A stretch of 64,000 nt of DNA from Firmicutes bacterium HGW-Firmicutes-7 (GTDB lineage: Bacteria; Bacillota; Clostridia; Lachnospirales; Vallitaleaceae). Positions 61,660 through 64,000 of this stretch are shown here, one piece after another. The stretch spans positions 148,063 to 212,062 of the forward strand of contig PGZO01000006.1 in assembly GCA_002841375.1 (NCBI GenBank), in the 5' to 3' direction. Within the stretch, counting starts at the first letter, position 1, and every line of letters starts with the position of its first letter. The position numbers were made by a program, and so were the translations under genes. The notes beneath the pieces are model-generated. The model was not told where the DNA came from, ran no database searches, and saw only the letters and a program-made list of their open reading frames with translations.

Positions 61660-61852
61660 CGAAAAAATACATATTATTCGGAACAATAAAGGAATGAGCC
61701 AAGCCGAGCTAGCTTATAAAACTGGATTCTCAATTTATGAAATTATTAGTTATGAAACCAATAAGACTGTAATAAGTGGATATGTTTTATTAAGTATATT
61801 AAGCGCACTAGAACTTAATATAAATGAGTTCAAAACCTATGGTTACAACTGA
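61649..61852 (+). CDS. XRE-type regulator (small)
   Basis: This 67-residue helix-turn-helix protein (IHIIRNNKGMSQAELAY, TGFSIYEIISYETNKTV) overlaps the end of the DGQHR gene by 11 bases, giving three tightly coupled genes. Small phage-type regulators of this kind usually control the operon they belong to. Confidence 0.8.
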   Translation: MTINEKIHIIRNNKGMSQAELAYKTGFSIYEIISYETNKTVISGYVLLSILSALELNINEFKTYGYN

Positions 61853-61965
61853 TAGTTTTTAACATTCTAGTGGCTTTTTTCAGTCTTTATAGGATACCTC
61901 TAGTTCATGGCAAGGCATCCTAATCAAGCCCCAAATTGATATAGTCCTAATCCACAGCACACTAT

Positions 61966-63951
61966 CTAGACACTCAATCTTCCATTAATTTGATCAATAG
62001 AACCAATAATACGTTTTGCTACATCCAGTTTCCCATCAAATAAGTGCATCACATTACCACGCTTATTAAAGGGATGTTCATTGAGTATACGTTTTTCTAA
62101 ACTGCCATTTTTGATCATATAGTTTACCACCAATTTAACAAACTCCATTTGATTGATATTAAGGCTTTCATCAGATATAAACTCTGAGAATACTTTGTTA
62201 GCTGCTTTTGGGTCTAACCCTACTATCTTGCTAACGAGTTTAAGCAGTGGCTCATCACCAAACTCTTTTACATAGTCATCTTTTGTTCCTAACTCTTGCC
62301 ATAATACTTTTTCAAAGTATTTAATGTCTTCTTCAGTTAAAGGATTATTGTTGCGCAACTTGTAGATGACAAAATCACTTTGATGCTCCATTAGATACCT
62401 ATTCACCTTTTTACGGTAACTTTGCATATCATTAACAGAGTATTCGCCAGTGCTTTCTTTCGTTTCCATGATTTCATCTGTAAAATTAGTATAATAAATT
62501 TCACCAGATTTGCTGTCTAAAAATTTAATTAGCTCTCTAAAGGCTTCACGAACTTCCTCATGATCAAAAATATCTGCTTCTTCCCAGTGTTCATTGGTTT
62601 GAACTTTATAAATTAAAGTTTCCTGCTTTTTAACTTTATCAATACTACCTTTAAAAATTAACTTTTCCGCAGTCGTCACTACACGATTTTTAGGTTTTGA
62701 TGCAGGCACTCTTTTTAAGTCTGCATACTCGATGGTATACATCAAATAATCAAAACGCTTCGCCAATTCATCGTCATTTATAACATGCACAAGAGGAGCA
62801 ACCTGTTCTTCAAGTTCTCTGATATCTGCATCAGACAGACTTTCAAAGGTACTTTCTTGACTGAATTTATGAAGAAATTGAATCTTCATCCTAGCATTAA
62901 ATTTAGTCTCATCAACAGCCCTAACTTCTTTTAATATCCCTTCTACTAATGAATTCCTATGAGCCATATACTCATCTGTTTGATAATCCAAGTTTTGAAG
63001 CTCCTTGATAATACCTATACGGATATTGAACAGGTTTTCTGTCAGTGATTTCATCATTTTGGCTTCTTTACCGTTTTTATTGGTTCTAAAGAATTCAAAG
63101 TTACCACAGTAATCAAAGATTCTAAAGCTTTCTTTATGAAGCCCAACACCATACAAGTCTTCACACAGTCTGGTCCCACGACCAATCATCTGCCAAAACT
63201 TTGTTTTAGAGCGTATTTTTTTAAAAAATACAAGATTAAGTATTTCTGGAATATCAATACCTGTGTCCAGCATATCCACCGATACAGCAATCTGTGGCAG
63301 TTTATTTTTGACTTCAAAATCATCCATGGTACTTTCTACATAATTAATACCTGTGTATACTGGTTTTGCAAAGTTACCTTTGTATTCTGGATATAGCGCA
63401 TTAAAACGCTTCACTATAAACTCTGCATGTTTCTTATTCTTAGCAAAGATAATGGTCTTACCTAACTTGTCGCCACCTTCTACTTTAAGTCCTTTTTCCA
63501 TCAACTCTTGTAAAACGGTGTCTATGGTATTGTCATTGAACAAGAAAGAGTTCAAGGCTTCACCACTAATATCTTTTACATCATCGTCAAAGGTTTCTTC
63601 AAACAGTTCCTTTTCTTCTTCCGAAAGATCATCATAATGAATGCCTTGTTCTAAAAATTTCATCTTCGTTTCAATAGTATGATAAGGGACTAAATACTTA
63701 TCTTCTATAGCTTCACCTAACTCATAGGCATAGGTTGGCACATCGTTTTCAAGCTCAAAAATAGTATAGGTATTTTTATCCAAATCAATCTTAGGTGTTG
63801 CTGTAAGTCCTAATAAAATGGCATCAAAGTAGTTAAAAATATCCTGATATTTTTTGTAAATACTTCGGTGACTTTCATCAGCCGGTGTCAAGTAAAAACT
63901 AAAAAAAACCGAAGTGAACAAAACATCCTCCAAATTTGGATACTTGTGCAA
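61966..63951 (-). pseudogene. hsdR: Type I restriction enzyme R subunit, N-terminally truncated
   Basis: The remaining 661 residues match the second half of HsdR, the ATP-dependent translocase and nuclease of type I restriction. The part from the DESHR box (residue about 25) through GLTATPK, VSVDMLDTGIDIP and QMIGRGTRLCED is helicase-like, followed by the long C-terminal domain. Walker A and the nuclease domain are missing. The first 20 residues (TTG start at 63951, HKYPNLEDVLF) do not look like HsdR, and an in-frame stop lies just upstream near the window edge. The join is at about 63.88 kb. hsdM and hsdS are not seen downstream. Confidence 0.85.
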
Positions 63952-64000
63952 TTCGGTTATTATTAATGTGTTTGAATATCGTTTATGCGCTTAGCATTTT
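63885..64000 (-). other. Junction between truncated hsdR and unrelated sequence, possible mobile-element end
   Basis: The sequence to the right of about 63885 does not read as HsdR in any frame. A minus-strand frame ending at three TAA codons near 63962 (AKRINDIQTH) could be the end of a transposase or another gene. The tract TTCGGTTTTTTTTAGTTTTT precedes the join and may be an element end. The window edge prevents a firm call. Confidence 0.35.

Noticed and set aside
1..64000. CRISPR array, rRNA or tRNA genes.
   Set aside because: No regularly spaced direct repeats and no cloverleaf or rRNA core sequences were seen; the tRNA-linked element present is the T-box leader.

Overview
The DNA is AT-rich, with strong AGGAGG-type ribosome sites, a T-box leader on pheST, a SpoIID/LytB-family protein, an SLH-domain protein, a fused homocysteine methyltransferase/MTHFR and trans-AT polyketide synthase genes. 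Together these point to a spore-forming member of the Clostridia (Bacillota). No rRNA, tRNA or CRISPR array was seen, and the species cannot be named from this window.

Region 1 (1-31.3 kb, all minus strand) is one end of a trans-AT PKS-NRPS gene cluster. Transcription starts near 31.2 kb and runs leftward off the window edge. In order, the genes encode: a loading/extension PKS (double hotdog, FkbH, ACP, KS-KR-ACP, KS-DH); a second PKS (KR-ACP, KS-DH-KR-ACP, KS-DH-KR-ACP, KS-ACP); an NRPS (C-A-T-E, A-domain code read as asparagine) whose C-terminus is a PP-loop ATPase of the PseA/WbpG amidotransferase type; a membrane protein; and a YbaK-like protein cut by the edge. There is no AT domain and no thioesterase in the window. 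By colinearity I infer a starter unit, a hydroxyl, a triene, a beta-keto unit and D-Asn. The PP-loop domain occupies the place where a release domain normally sits, and this is the most unusual feature of the window.

Region 2 (31.3-49 kb) is ordinary chromosome: queA-sipS, a divergent AraC-type regulator, a SpoIID-like protein, pheS-pheT under a T-box, an orphan response regulator, a flavodoxin-fold Fe-S reductase, a coiled-coil protein, a tiny zinc-finger protein, an SLH protein, the fused methionine-cycle enzyme and topB. Well-formed terminators separate most units.

Region 3 (49-64 kb) is an accessory island. It holds an XRE regulator followed by a run of same-strand, mostly unrecognised genes: a PHP-ATPase, a HEPN-type MauJ-like protein, membrane and helical proteins, and several gene remnants. 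A 10-bp element, TTCANATAAC on the plus strand, lies 14-52 bases upstream of four start codons, and two of the four copies sit in ~100-nt imperfect palindromes. This resembles an integron-like cassette array without an integrase. The island ends with an IS3-type relic, a cluster of small phage-like regulators with a ParB-like DGQHR protein, and a type I restriction hsdR gene that has lost its N-terminal half.
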